From Acidobacteriota bacterium (lineage in GTDB: Bacteria; Acidobacteriota; Terriglobia; Terriglobales; Acidobacteriaceae), in assembly GCA_021780095.1 (NCBI GenBank), contig JAJXZK010000048.1:4531-68530 (forward strand): 64,000 nt of DNA. Reading direction: 5' to 3'. This document shows, in pieces, positions 53,115 to 62,700 of this stretch; the first letter of the stretch is position 1; each line of letters starts with the position of its first letter. Under the pieces are notes generated by a model. The model was given only the letters and a program-made list of their open reading frames with translations. It did not search any database and was not told the DNA's origin. The position numbers and the translations under genes were made by a program.

Positions 53115-53969
53115 ATGTGTCAGTCAACCGTCAGCATTGTCATCTACGAAAGTAGCGTCGCGCAAATCGATCGGCTTTTGCAGCATGTGCGGTGCGATAC
53201 TTCAGTTCTACGCTGGGTGGTCGTCGACAACGGAAGTTCCGATGAAATCCGCGATGCTGTTCGGGGGATGGGAGGCATCTATGTGCGCCCCGGGAAGAAT
53301 CTCGGGTTTGGCGGTGGGCACAACCTGGCGCTAAAGCAGCTTGCTGACGCCGATGCTCCATATCATCTGATCCTCAATCCAGACATCGTGTTCGATGGGA
53401 ACGCTCTCGGCAGATTGGCTGATGTGATGGATTCCCATCCAGACGTGGGGCTGGTGATGCCCAAGGTCCTCTACCCTGACGGCAGGAATCAATATCTCTG
53501 CAAATTGCTTCCGGCGCCCATCGACCTTGTGTTGCGGCGGTTTCTTCCTGGCCCATGGAAAGCCCTTGCCCGAAAGCGGGCTGCATTGTACGAACTGCGC
53601 TTTCTCGATTGCGACGCTCCTGCATACGTCCCGTCGCTCTCGGGCTGTTTCATGTTTACGCGGCGCTCTGTGTTGGAGGCAGTGGGCGGTTTCGACGATA
53701 GATTTTTTCTCTATATGGAGGACGTAGACCTTTGTCGGCGAATGTTAGGCGCCTCTAGGCTGTTATATTGGCCGGGCGTCACCGTCGAGCATGTCCATCA
53801 GATGGGTTCGTATCGAAGCCGCAAGCTGCTGTTCCTTCATATCCGTTCTGCCATTCAGTACTTCAACAAATGGGGATGGATTCGGGACAGCACACGCGCC
53901 CAGATCAATCGCGCAACTCTAGCCTCTCGCGCACAGTCGCCTTCCAGTTGCGGGCAAGCCCTCAGCTAA
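53115..53969 (+). CDS. GT2-family glycosyltransferase (rhamnosyltransferase-like)
   Basis: 284 residues from ATG 53115, 67 bases after the GT4 stop. GT-A motifs are V-S-I-V-I-Y-E at the start, V-V-V-D-N-G-S-S-D and L-N-P-D-I-V-F for the metal-binding D-x-D. G-C-F-M-F-T-R-R and F-L-Y-M-E-D-V-D-L-C-R-R are the acceptor and catalytic-base block characteristic of the dTDP-rhamnose type. It closes the plus arm of the exopolysaccharide locus and converges on the gene at 54072. Confidence 0.87.
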   Translation: MCQSTVSIVIYESSVAQIDRLLQHVRCDTSVLRWVVVDNGSSDEIRDAVRGMGGIYVRPGKNLGFGGGHNLALKQLADADAPYHLILNPDIVFDGNALGRLADVMDSHPDVGLVMPKVLYPDGRNQYLCKLLPAPIDLVLRRFLPGPWKALARKRAALYELRFLDCDAPAYVPSLSGCFMFTRRSVLEAVGGFDDRFFLYMEDVDLCRRMLGASRLLYWPGVTVEHVHQMGSYRSRKLLFLHIRSAIQYFNKWGWIRDSTRAQINRATLASRAQSPSSCGQALS

Positions 53970-54071
53970 ACGCTTGTTCAGTCTCGACTGCAGACTTCTC
54001 CTTCGCGCACGCGCCTTTGCCTTTTCCAGTGTTCGTTCCACCGCCGATAGATTGACTTGTGTTTCCCGCAT

Positions 54072-54887
54072 CTAGTGGACCTGACCGGCGGAATTCGCAA
54101 GAACGACGTCTGAAAGCACCGCTGAATCCACAGTGGCAGGAAGATGCGAGCAGAAACCGATGCCAACATAAAAAGGTCCATCGAAGTGCAATTGAATCGG
54201 TGGCCCGAACTGATGCATGGGCTCGCCCTTCAAACTGACAAAGATCGCGATCGCATCGCCGCGCTTCTCAATTCCAATGCGCTTAGCCATCACTCCCGCG
54301 AGCGTTCCTCCAAAGCGAAACTGCATATCCGTCATGTCCGCACCCCGGGTCGGACGCTCTGCCAGATGAATCATCCCCGTCCCGTGTTCGCCGGTCATTG
54401 CTTCCTTGGAGTCGTCCTCCAGATTCTGGCGAATCACCAACACAGCTTTGCGATCGCTATAGCCCTTCGGATCAGGGAACGTGGCATCGGCGGCCAGCGA
54501 CACGTCGCCTGACATTTTCTTCCAGAGATAACGGAACTCGTCGCGAGAGTACCAGATGTTATAGCCGGCCGAAGTGAGGGTGTACTGCTTTGTCTCGGCG
54601 TTATAACTCGCGCTACCCGCCACAACTGCGGCGCCTATGTCGGATTGCCCTTGAAATATGCCAATCGGCGTATCGAAATTTTTGCTTGGCCGGTGGAAGT
54701 CCGCCGGCGGTGGAACCTGTTCGTGGGTATCGGAACCCGGTTGCGCCCAGTCTGGAACCGCCGGAGTTGTGCCGGAAGGTGCGGACGTCTGCCCATGCAG
54801 CAGTTGGGGTGCAGTCAATAGAATCAGGCCAAGCAGCGAAACTAGATAGCAGGATATCGGTATCGCACGAACGACGTAGTTATCCAT
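54072..54887 (-). CDS. exported DUF1349/LamG-like beta-sandwich protein
   Basis: 271 residues from ATG 54887; the frame is open to 54986, but the leader S-C-Y-L-V-S-L-L-G-L-I-L-L starts well at this ATG and ends near L-H-G-Q. After a proline-rich linker comes a concanavalin-like domain: F-Q-G-Q-S-D-I-G, Y-T-L-T-S-A-G-Y-N-I-W, then G-D-V-S-L-A-A-D-A and G-T-G-M-I-H-L-A. The same domain precedes TolB-like propellers in some Acidobacteriota proteins; here it stands alone. No catalytic residue can be named. Divergent from the S1 gene with 137 bases between starts. Confidence 0.6.
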   Translation of the reverse strand: MDNYVVRAIPISCYLVSLLGLILLTAPQLLHGQTSAPSGTTPAVPDWAQPGSDTHEQVPPPADFHRPSKNFDTPIGIFQGQSDIGAAVVAGSASYNAETKQYTLTSAGYNIWYSRDEFRYLWKKMSGDVSLAADATFPDPKGYSDRKAVLVIRQNLEDDSKEAMTGEHGTGMIHLAERPTRGADMTDMQFRFGGTLAGVMAKRIGIEKRGDAIAIFVSLKGEPMHQFGPPIQLHFDGPFYVGIGFCSHLPATVDSAVLSDVVLANSAGQVH

Positions 54888-55024
54888 AGCCAAGAACTGT
54901 ATCACCCTCCCGGAAGTGCTGACTGGCGCACGGCGGTCGCCCATGCATTGTCCTGCGCGATGGATACGGCAGGCTGCAAATATCATCGACGCGTAGCTCG
55001 TGCCAAAATGGTACGTAAGCCATT

Positions 55025-56722
55025 ATGTCAAACGAAATCATTCCAAATTCATCCGCCCCAGTTGAAGCCGATTCCGAATCCACCAATGAATCCTTCGGTG
55101 AGTTGCTTGCGCAATTTGAGCACAGCCATTCTCACAAAGCGGAAGGCGACACCAAGCAGTTGGAAGGTATTGTTGTCTCCGTCGACGCCGAATCTGTCTA
55201 TCTGGATATCGGATTCAAAGCCGAGGGGATTCTGCCGCGGAACGCGTTCGAGAACAACGCGGAAGGCGTCATGTCTGGCGACAAATTTCCCGTCTCCGTG
55301 AAGGGCCGCAATCTCGAGGGCTACTACGAACTGTCGCGCCGACGGGTGACCCTCCCTACGGACTGGGCCTCGCTGGAGGAAGCCTTTGCGCAAAAATCTG
55401 CCGTCGTTGGAATCGTGACTGGCGTGGTCAAGGGCGGCCTCAACGTAGATGTTGGAGTGCGCGCCTTTATGCCCGCATCCCGCAGCGGCGTCCGCGATGC
55501 AGCAGAGATGGAAAAACTGGTCGGCCAGGAGATTACCTGCCGCATCACTAAGCTCGACGTGACGGATGAGGACGTTGTCGTCGACCGCCGCGCCATCCTC
55601 GAGGAGCAGGCCCTTTCCGTCCGCCATGACCGATACTCCGCTCTCAAGGAAGGCGATATCGTCAGCGGGCAAGTGCGCAGCCTCACCAGCTATGGTGCTT
55701 TTGTCGATATTGGCGGAATCGACGGCCTGCTGCACGTCAGCGATATTTCATGGAGCCGCGTCAATGCGCCGGAAGATGTGCTGACAGTGGGGCAACAACT
55801 CCAGCTCAAAGTCCTGAAGGTTGATCCGGAGAACAGCCGCATATCTCTTGGCCTAAAGCAGCTTCAGTCAGAACCCTGGGATACCGCGGCCGAGAAATAC
55901 AAAGTTGGCCAGAGAATCACGGGGACGGTCACGCGTCTCATGGACTTCGGTGCCTTCGTCGAACTGGAGGCCGGAATCGAAGGCCTCATCCACGTTTCGG
56001 AAATGTCATGGCTGAAGAAAGTTCGCAAGCCCAGCGATGTTCTCAAAACGGGAGACACGGTGGATGCAATCGTCCTCTCGGTTAGCGCAGGCGATCGCCG
56101 TATTTCTCTTGGGCTCAAGCAGGCACTGGGTGATCCGTGGAAAGATGCCCTGCAGAAATTTCCTACGGGCTCAACCATTGAAGGTCCGGTGACGAAATTG
56201 ATGAAGTTTGGCGCATTTGTGCAGATCACGGAAGGCGTCGAGGGGCTGGTTCACGTCAGCGAGATCAGCGCCGAGAAGCATATCGATCACCCACAGGATG
56301 TGTTGCGCGCCAGCCAGATTGTCAAAGCCCAGGTGCTCGCCGTAGATACGGAGAAGCGCCAGATCAAGCTGAGCATCAAGCAATTGGCTCCCACTGGCCT
56401 TGGCGAATATCTGGAGGAACACAATCAAGGGGACGTCGTGTCGGGTCGCGTGGTGGAGCAAGGTCCCGACTCGGCTGTCATCGAATTGGGCGATGGCATT
56501 CGCGCGAACTGCAGGCTGGCAGCGGCCGCTCCAACTTCAGAGAACAAGAGCAGCTCCGGGGCGGACCTGTCTTCCTTGACGTCTATGCTGCAGGCTCGCT
56601 GGAAGGGCGGCGTCGCTGCTTCCGCAAAGCAGGCCGAGGCGCTGGGAAAGGGTCAGATTCGCAGTTTTCGAATTGTGAAGCTAGATCGCGCGACCGAGAA
56701 GATTGAACTGGAGTTGGCCTGA
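55025..56722 (+). CDS. rpsA: 30S ribosomal protein S1
   Basis: 565 residues with five clear S1 RNA-binding domains and a short sixth. They lie at about 44-108 (G-I-V-V-S-V-D), 125-190 (G-V-V-K-G-G-L), 212-280 (S-Y-G-A-F-V-D-I), 297-367 (D-F-G-A-F-V-E-L) and 384-453 (K-F-G-A-F-V-Q-I), then a degenerate copy near 470-510. Domains 3-5 carry H-V-S as in all S1 proteins. It unfolds and positions mRNA on the 30S subunit. The acidic, serine-rich N-terminus is typical of this phylum. The leader has no strong Shine-Dalgarno sequence, as known for rpsA in other bacteria, which suits autogenous control. Transcription ends at the hairpin 56791-56825. Confidence 0.93.
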   Translation: MSNEIIPNSSAPVEADSESTNESFGELLAQFEHSHSHKAEGDTKQLEGIVVSVDAESVYLDIGFKAEGILPRNAFENNAEGVMSGDKFPVSVKGRNLEGYYELSRRRVTLPTDWASLEEAFAQKSAVVGIVTGVVKGGLNVDVGVRAFMPASRSGVRDAAEMEKLVGQEITCRITKLDVTDEDVVVDRRAILEEQALSVRHDRYSALKEGDIVSGQVRSLTSYGAFVDIGGIDGLLHVSDISWSRVNAPEDVLTVGQQLQLKVLKVDPENSRISLGLKQLQSEPWDTAAEKYKVGQRITGTVTRLMDFGAFVELEAGIEGLIHVSEMSWLKKVRKPSDVLKTGDTVDAIVLSVSAGDRRISLGLKQALGDPWKDALQKFPTGSTIEGPVTKLMKFGAFVQITEGVEGLVHVSEISAEKHIDHPQDVLRASQIVKAQVLAVDTEKRQIKLSIKQLAPTGLGEYLEEHNQGDVVSGRVVEQGPDSAVIELGDGIRANCRLAAAAPTSENKSSSGADLSSLTSMLQARWKGGVAASAKQAEALGKGQIRSFRIVKLDRATEKIELELA

Positions 56723-56790
56723 TCCATCGAGTCGCCCCGGTTCGGGCAGGGAAGGGAAGCAGCGACGGATCGCCTTCCAGCCGTCCAAAT

Positions 56791-56825
56791 GCAAAAAGGC
56801 ATGGCGGTTAGCCATGCCTTTTTGC
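56791..56825. terminator. bidirectional intrinsic terminator between rpsA and glnA
   Basis: GCAAAAAGGCATGGC (56791-56805), five-base loop, GCCATGCCTTTTTGC (56811-56825): a perfect 15-bp stem whose A5/T5 tracts give a U-run in both directions. It lies 69 bases after the S1 stop and 29 bases after the end of glnA on the other strand. Confidence 0.9.
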
Positions 56826-56853
56826 GTGCGTCCCAAATTGCAGTTGCCGAAAT

Positions 56854-58284
56854 CTAGAACATGTTCCATAGGAACTGGTTATAAACGTCGTGGTGGTATT
56901 GGACCTCCGGTACTTTGACAAAGGTTCCCAATAGCCGAGCACAACGGTCCGCCGCCGCCTGCTTCAGGTCTGCGTACCGTCCCTTCACATCCGCCCCAAG
57001 TAGCTTGGTAGTCCACGCGGAGCTACGGAAATCCTCGATGGCCGTGTAGACGTTGTCCGGAAGATATCGTTCGGCCTGGCGCAGGTTCTTCACGGTCGAC
57101 TTGTTGCCTTGCAGTCCCGATCGGAAAATTGAATACAGAACCATGTACGGGTTAGCATCCGGACTGACCGACCGAACCTCGATGCGGGCGCTCTTTTCGT
57201 TGCCGATCGGAATTCGAATCATCGAGCCGCGATCCACTGCCGAAGCCTTGATCTGGTTGGGAGCCTCGAAGTGCGGATCCAGTCGACGATAGGCATTCAC
57301 GCTGGCATTCAGCAACAGACACAAGTCGTTTCCGTGCGTCAGGATGCGGTCAACGAAGTTCCAGGCGAAATCGCTCACTTTCTCTTCGCCCTTGGCGTCC
57401 CAGAACAGATTTTTTCCGTCTTTACTGATGGAGACGTTGGTATGCATGCCGCTGCCGTTCACGCCAACGACCGGCTTGGGCAGAAAGGACGCTGTCATTC
57501 CAAGGTTGGTCGCCACTTGGCGGCAGATCAGCTTGTACAGCTGGATTTGATCGGCTGCGGCCACCACCTCTCCATAGCTGTAGTTGATTTCAAATTGCGA
57601 CGGCGCCACTTCCGGGTGATCCTTTTCATTCTCGAAACCCATGGCCCGCTGCACTTCTGCCGTGGTATCGATGAACGTGCGTAGCGGATCGCCCGGTAAT
57701 GAGTGATAATAGCCGCCCGTGTTCACATACTCGAACTTGCCGGTCTGGTAATAATTCCGCTCGGCATCGACGCCCTGGAACAGGAAGCCTTCAATTTCAT
57801 TGGCCGCATTCAAGGTATAACCGTCAGACTTGTACAGCTTGCTGGCAAACTGCTTCAGCTCTCCGCGGATGTCGGCGCTGTACGGCTTGCCGTTCTTGTC
57901 GATCACTTCGCCGAAGACAAGTACCTTGCCCGAACCGAACACATCGGCCGGTGCCCAGTAAAACGCACTCCAATCGATGCCGAGTCGCAAATCGCTTTCG
58001 CGCTGCGCGGTAAATCCACGAATCGAGGAGCCGTCGAAGGTTAGATTGTCCCAGCTCTTGACGAGGAATTTCTTGTCGTAATCGAGCATGTGCAGGCGCC
58101 CTTCAAGATCGCTGAACAGCACGGTCACAGCCTTGATCCGCTTTTCGTCCGTCAGGTATTTCAGTCGCTGTTCCTGGATCTTGTGGGCGGCAACGCGGTT
58201 CTTCCGCTGTTCCTTGGCCTCCAGATTCAAATCCTCCAGCTCCCCGTATGAGAGCGCAAGAAAATCCCGCAATTCACTTGACAT
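56854..58284 (-). CDS. glnA: glutamine synthetase
   Basis: 476 residues, in the usual range of type I enzymes; AGGAGAAGG just before ATG 58284 is a strong ribosome site. Motifs are F-D-G-S-S-I-R-G-F, then E-V-A-P-S-Q-F-E-I-N-Y, V-G-V-N-G-S-G-M-H-T-N and R-I-P-I-G-N-E-K-S-A-R-I-E-V-R. All are the catalytic blocks for ATP, glutamate and ammonia. The region where adenylylated enzymes have N-L-Y-x-L-P is not found near the C-terminus, so GlnE-type control looks absent. It makes glutamine from glutamate, ammonia and ATP. The N-terminal part before the beta-grasp domain is long and basic. Confidence 0.9.
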   Translation of the reverse strand: MSSELRDFLALSYGELEDLNLEAKEQRKNRVAAHKIQEQRLKYLTDEKRIKAVTVLFSDLEGRLHMLDYDKKFLVKSWDNLTFDGSSIRGFTAQRESDLRLGIDWSAFYWAPADVFGSGKVLVFGEVIDKNGKPYSADIRGELKQFASKLYKSDGYTLNAANEIEGFLFQGVDAERNYYQTGKFEYVNTGGYYHSLPGDPLRTFIDTTAEVQRAMGFENEKDHPEVAPSQFEINYSYGEVVAAADQIQLYKLICRQVATNLGMTASFLPKPVVGVNGSGMHTNVSISKDGKNLFWDAKGEEKVSDFAWNFVDRILTHGNDLCLLLNASVNAYRRLDPHFEAPNQIKASAVDRGSMIRIPIGNEKSARIEVRSVSPDANPYMVLYSIFRSGLQGNKSTVKNLRQAERYLPDNVYTAIEDFRSSAWTTKLLGADVKGRYADLKQAAADRCARLLGTFVKVPEVQYHHDVYNQFLWNMF

Positions 58285-58300
58285 ACCTTCTCCTGTAAAA

Positions 58301-58315
58301 CTGATTTCGAATCAG
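58301..58315 (-). promoter_or_regulatory. palindrome in the glnA leader
   Basis: CTGATT-TCG-AATCAG, a perfect six-base inverted repeat around a three-base centre, lying 16 bases before the glnA start and just upstream of its ribosome site. It could be an operator or a small leader hairpin. No known nitrogen-regulator box is matched. Confidence 0.35.
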
Positions 58316-58551
58316 AATTGACTTTGTAATTGTTGAGCTTCGGAGTCACTAGGCAATATGGGAACAGTCTTCTCCGGCTTTATATAGATTACGTCGTCAT
58401 CCCTGCAATCGGAAATAGATTCCGGTTATCCAGTCCATAGTTTTTCTTTATTTGCGCCAGTATGGCGCCGTAAGCGAATCCAACAATGCGGGTTGCTCCA
58501 GAAATCACGCGTCTGGATCGAAAAAATAACCTCCGCCTGGATCTTTGAACT

Positions 58552-59115
58552 ATGATGGGCAGCATGATGCGAATCTCGTCGATCCTGCGCCGCTCTTTTC
58601 TCGTCGTCCTGGCCTTCTGCGTTGTGGGCTGCCTCCCATCCGTGCAGGTTGCGGGTGCACAGTCCTCGGCTCCAGCGCAAGCGAAGATTCTGTCGCCACA
58701 GGATATCGGCGCTCTGATGCCGCCCTCCGTATTTTTTCGTGGGCAGACCGCCACCGTACAGTTGCGGAACACCTTTGGCCTGCGTCTCGCAAACGGCGCG
58801 GTGGTGCTGGCGGGATTGGTGGACAATTCCGGATATGCGACCGCGCTTCAGCAGAAATATCAGGGTTACTTGCTCAGCGAAACCGCATTGACGATCAATG
58901 GACAAGCGCTGCCGCCAGGAGCCTACGGATTCGGGTTTGTCGCGAACGATGCCTTTATCGTCATGGACTTGGGAGCGCATCAAGTATTCAAGGTCACATC
59001 CAAAGCGGACTCGACCATGGTGCATCCGCGGCCTTTAATGATTGTCGCAGGCCTCCACCCGGGCAACTTTCGCCTGTATGAAGGCCGCAGGTATGTCTCC
59101 ATCCATCTGAAGTAG
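58552..59115 (+). CDS. small exported protein of unknown function
   Basis: 187 residues from ATG 58552; starts at 58555 and 58564 are equally possible since M-M-G-S-M-M precedes the leader. The leader L-V-V-L-A-F-C-V-V-G-C could be a lipobox (V-V-G-C), or cleavage may come later at V-A-G-A-Q. The mature part opens P-Q-D-I-G-A-L-M-P-P-S-V-F-F-R-G-Q and has G-A-Y-G-F-G-F-V-A-N-D-A-F near 125. The pattern is regular, and codon usage looks real. I do not recognise the family. The 59116-59730 gap separates it from the next gene. Confidence 0.65.
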   Translation: MMGSMMRISSILRRSFLVVLAFCVVGCLPSVQVAGAQSSAPAQAKILSPQDIGALMPPSVFFRGQTATVQLRNTFGLRLANGAVVLAGLVDNSGYATALQQKYQGYLLSETALTINGQALPPGAYGFGFVANDAFIVMDLGAHQVFKVTSKADSTMVHPRPLMIVAGLHPGNFRLYEGRRYVSIHLK

Positions 59116-59730
59116 TCACTCGCAAAGCGCGGTTTATCTTCCGTCTTCGGCCGCGTTAATCGGTCCCTCCTCGGTGTGTCCGGCAGTCGCGAGCCCTTGA
59201 GTGGTTCGTCCACGTGTGCGGCCCAGCACCGTATTGACGCCTTCCAAATCCCCAGGCTGCCTTGGCAAATATGCGTCCGCAATCACTGCGGCCAATCGCC
59301 TGCGGGCTCGCCTCCGGAATGAACCCTCCCTATCTGGGCTATTAAAACGATTCTATAGATCTCCGAAGGCCCGCTGGGGCATAAGAATTGAGCCGCAACC
59401 GTCAATCGATTGAATGCTTGACTTTTCGATTCACAAAAGAGTACAAGGTCTTGCAGCATCCATGTGTGCGACTCACAGTGGTGGAAATCGTGACGGGAAA
59501 TCGCACATGCTCGGTCGGTCCAGGGCTCACGGGCGACAACTGTTCCGGGACATCCAACGGAATAAGCCTTCGAGTATTGAAACAATTGAATGAACAAGTG
59601 GCACGTCTTATGAAACGCGCGAACCATCTGCTCCCGGCTGCAAGTGCGGGCTCGGCGGGGCGGCGCACAAGCCGTCCTCATTTTCATCACGATTACAAAA
59701 ACATTGAACTGTTTCTTTCTGGAGGCTCGT
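59116..59730. other. intergenic region upstream of the second TonB receptor
   Basis: 615 bases with no convincing gene; several short frames run through it without recognisable sequence. A possible promoter is TTGACT (59418-59423) with TACAAG 18 bases on, weak. The ribosome site GGAGG at 59721-59725 serves ATG 59731. The GTTAAA-N2-TTTAAC box is absent. Confidence 0.4.
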
Positions 59731-62700
59731 ATGCGCAACTTCATGCGCTGTTCTCTCGCGCTCGCAATTTTTCTATTGGGGAATCGGGCTTTCGCCCAAA
59801 ATACAAACTCGGGTACCATTCGCGGCACGGTCATGGACGCGACTGGAGCTGTACTGCCCGGCGTCACGGTAACCGTTGAGGATGTCGATAAAGGCGTCAC
59901 CACGACATATGTGACGAACGGATCGGGCCTGTACGATACCGGCTCGATCGTTCCGGACCATTACACCCTCACCTTCACCAAAGACGGCTTTAGCACATTC
60001 GTGCGCGGTCCTGTCACGCTCCGGGTTCAGACACTAACGGTCGATGGAAGTCTCAAGGTGGGTGCCACGACACAGACCGTGCGCGTCACCACGGATGTTC
60101 CGCTGTTGCAAACGGAAACGGGCGCGCAATCGACGACTCTGCCGGAAAAGGAACTGAAGGATCTGCCGCAGGTGGGTGCCAGTTGGGAAAACTTCGTCAT
60201 TCTGATGCCCGGCACCTCGGGCACGCCGACACAGGGCCAGAGTAATTTGAACCCCGGTCAAACCGCCTCCGTCAACGGCAATGCTGTTTTTTACAATGTG
60301 TTGGGTGACGGTATCACCATGTCGCTCCCGTCGAATGGAAATTCCTACGACTATAATTTTGATACGCTGGGCGAGGTGCAAATGGTGACCAACGCCTTCT
60401 CCGCCCAGTATGAGAACGGCGGCGTCATTTACAACCAGATCAGCAAGGGAGGGTCCAATCGCTTCCACGGCGATCTGTTTGAATACTTCCAGAACAACGC
60501 TCTGAATGCCGCCCCATATTCTTTCGGTCAGAATGCCCAAGTTCCAATTCTGCACTCAAATTATTTTGGCGGCTCGATTGGCGGCTACATTCCGGGTCCT
60601 CTCAGAAAGAAGCTGTTCTTCTTCTTCAATTACGACTACTCGCAGTACTATGGCGGCAGTTCCAACGGATTTGAAACAGTGCCCACCGCAGCCATGCTCG
60701 CCGGAGACTTTACCGGCCAACCGACGATCTACGATCCCACTACACAAACGATCGACGCCAATGGGGTGGTACACCGGCAATCGTTTGCCAGCGAATACGG
60801 GAACGGCAACAAGATACCCCAGAGCATGCTCGACCCGGTCGCCCTCAAGATTCAGGCCTATTATCCAAAACCCAACGTTCCTAACCCCACCGTGGTTGAC
60901 GGAGTGACGACCAATAACGTGTTTTACAACATTCCGTCTAACAGCCCCAGCTGGTCGTATTTCTACCGCGTTGATTTCGACATCACGCCGACCAATCGGT
61001 TGACTGCGACCGAGTACTACACCAAGGGTCAATTCAATGAGTTGTCCAATGACTGTCCGATCAACTGCACGACAGCAGGTGATAGTGCCATTACCGCGCA
61101 GCTTACCGACGTGTGGACGTTCAGCCCGAATGCCACGAACGAATTCCGTGTGGGATTGTCGACCCAGAACAACCTTTTCCTCCCGCAATCGATCGGCCAA
61201 GGCTTCCCCGCCAAAATCGGATTGCAGTTTGCGAAAGCTGATATCTTTCCCGAGATCAACGTCACCGGAGGCTGCTGCTGGGGGCTGGCGCCAGGAACCA
61301 ACGCCATCCAACACCAGATCATGTTCGAACCTTCCGACGTGGTCACATTGGTTCGCGGCAAGCATGTGCTCCACTTCGGCGGCGAATATTTGAACCAGCA
61401 AATCAACGCGACGTTCTGGGGTAATGTTGACGCCGGCAGCACGACGTATGCCGGTGTCTACACGGCCTCGACTCAAGGTACAAGCAACGACACCGGTCTT
61501 CCGTATGCAGATTTTCTGCTGGGGCAGGCTCAGTCATGGAGCGCCGCCAATACGCCTGAATTCTACCCAAGAACGAAGACGATTCAGGCTTTCGTTCAGG
61601 ACGACATCAAGGTGCTTCCCAACTTCACCTTTAACATTGGTGTGCGCTGGGAGGGTTGGACCGGTATGACAGAGGCCCATAACAACATGCGTTCCTGGGA
61701 TCCCAACGTCATCAATCCCGGAGTCGATCCCTTAGGAAATGCCAATACTCCAGGTGCGATGTGGTACGGGACCACCCATGCGAATGGTCGTACTCGCGTC
61801 ATTGCTCCCTCATGGAATACATTTCTGCCACGGTTTGGTTTCTCCTGGCAGGCGAAATCGAACACCGTCATCCGCGGCGGGCTGGGTCTGTTTGGCTACA
61901 ACTACAACGAAGGCCCCAACGCGTATAACGAGCTTGGAAGTGAGTTAGGCCAATCCGGCAATGAAAATGACTCAACCAACGGCGTGTACCCAGTCGTAGT
62001 TCTCAGTTCGGACGGCAATACCAACTATCAGGGGGCTGCCGGTGCAAGCATCAACTCCCTGTATCTGAATGCTCCCACGACCCCCGATGCCCTGAATGGA
62101 CAAGGGGTGAACTTCGCCTATTATCACGAGCCGATCAGCAAGATCTGGCAATACAACCTGGAAATTCAGCGGGAACTTGGCACCAACATGGTGGCCAACA
62201 TCGCCTACGTCGGCAGCCATGGGTACGACCAGATGTTCGGTATTGATCTCAACCAGATACCCGAGGACAAGTTGAGTATCAACGATGCCAGTGGTCCCAC
62301 CAACGCCCGACCCTATCCAAATTTCCAGTCGATCGGCGGCAACAAATTTGTGGCGATTTCTAATTACAACTCACTGCAGGCGACGATTGAGAAGCGTCTG
62401 ACCTCAGGGCTTCAGTTCAATTTCAACTACACGTGGTCGAAGTTCCTGAACGAGGCTGATCCTTGCGCATGGAACTGCGGCACCTTTACGGTCCAGAACA
62501 TGTATGTGCCGTCTCAGAACTACGGCCCGTCAGACTATGACATCCGACATATGTTTAAGGGGCGCGTCATCTATCAATTGCCTGTAGGCAAGGGCCAACG
62601 ATTCCTCAACAATAACTCGCTATTGGCTCAAGTGATTGGCGGCTGGCAAACGGCCGCCACGATCCAGTGGCAGACTGGGAACCCATTCACCGTCGTCATG

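Noticed and set aside
60556..61476. 306-residue frame on the minus strand, and similar ones at 27787-28725, 20183-20929 and 12323-13081
   Set aside because: All lie antisense inside strongly supported genes and contain no family motif.
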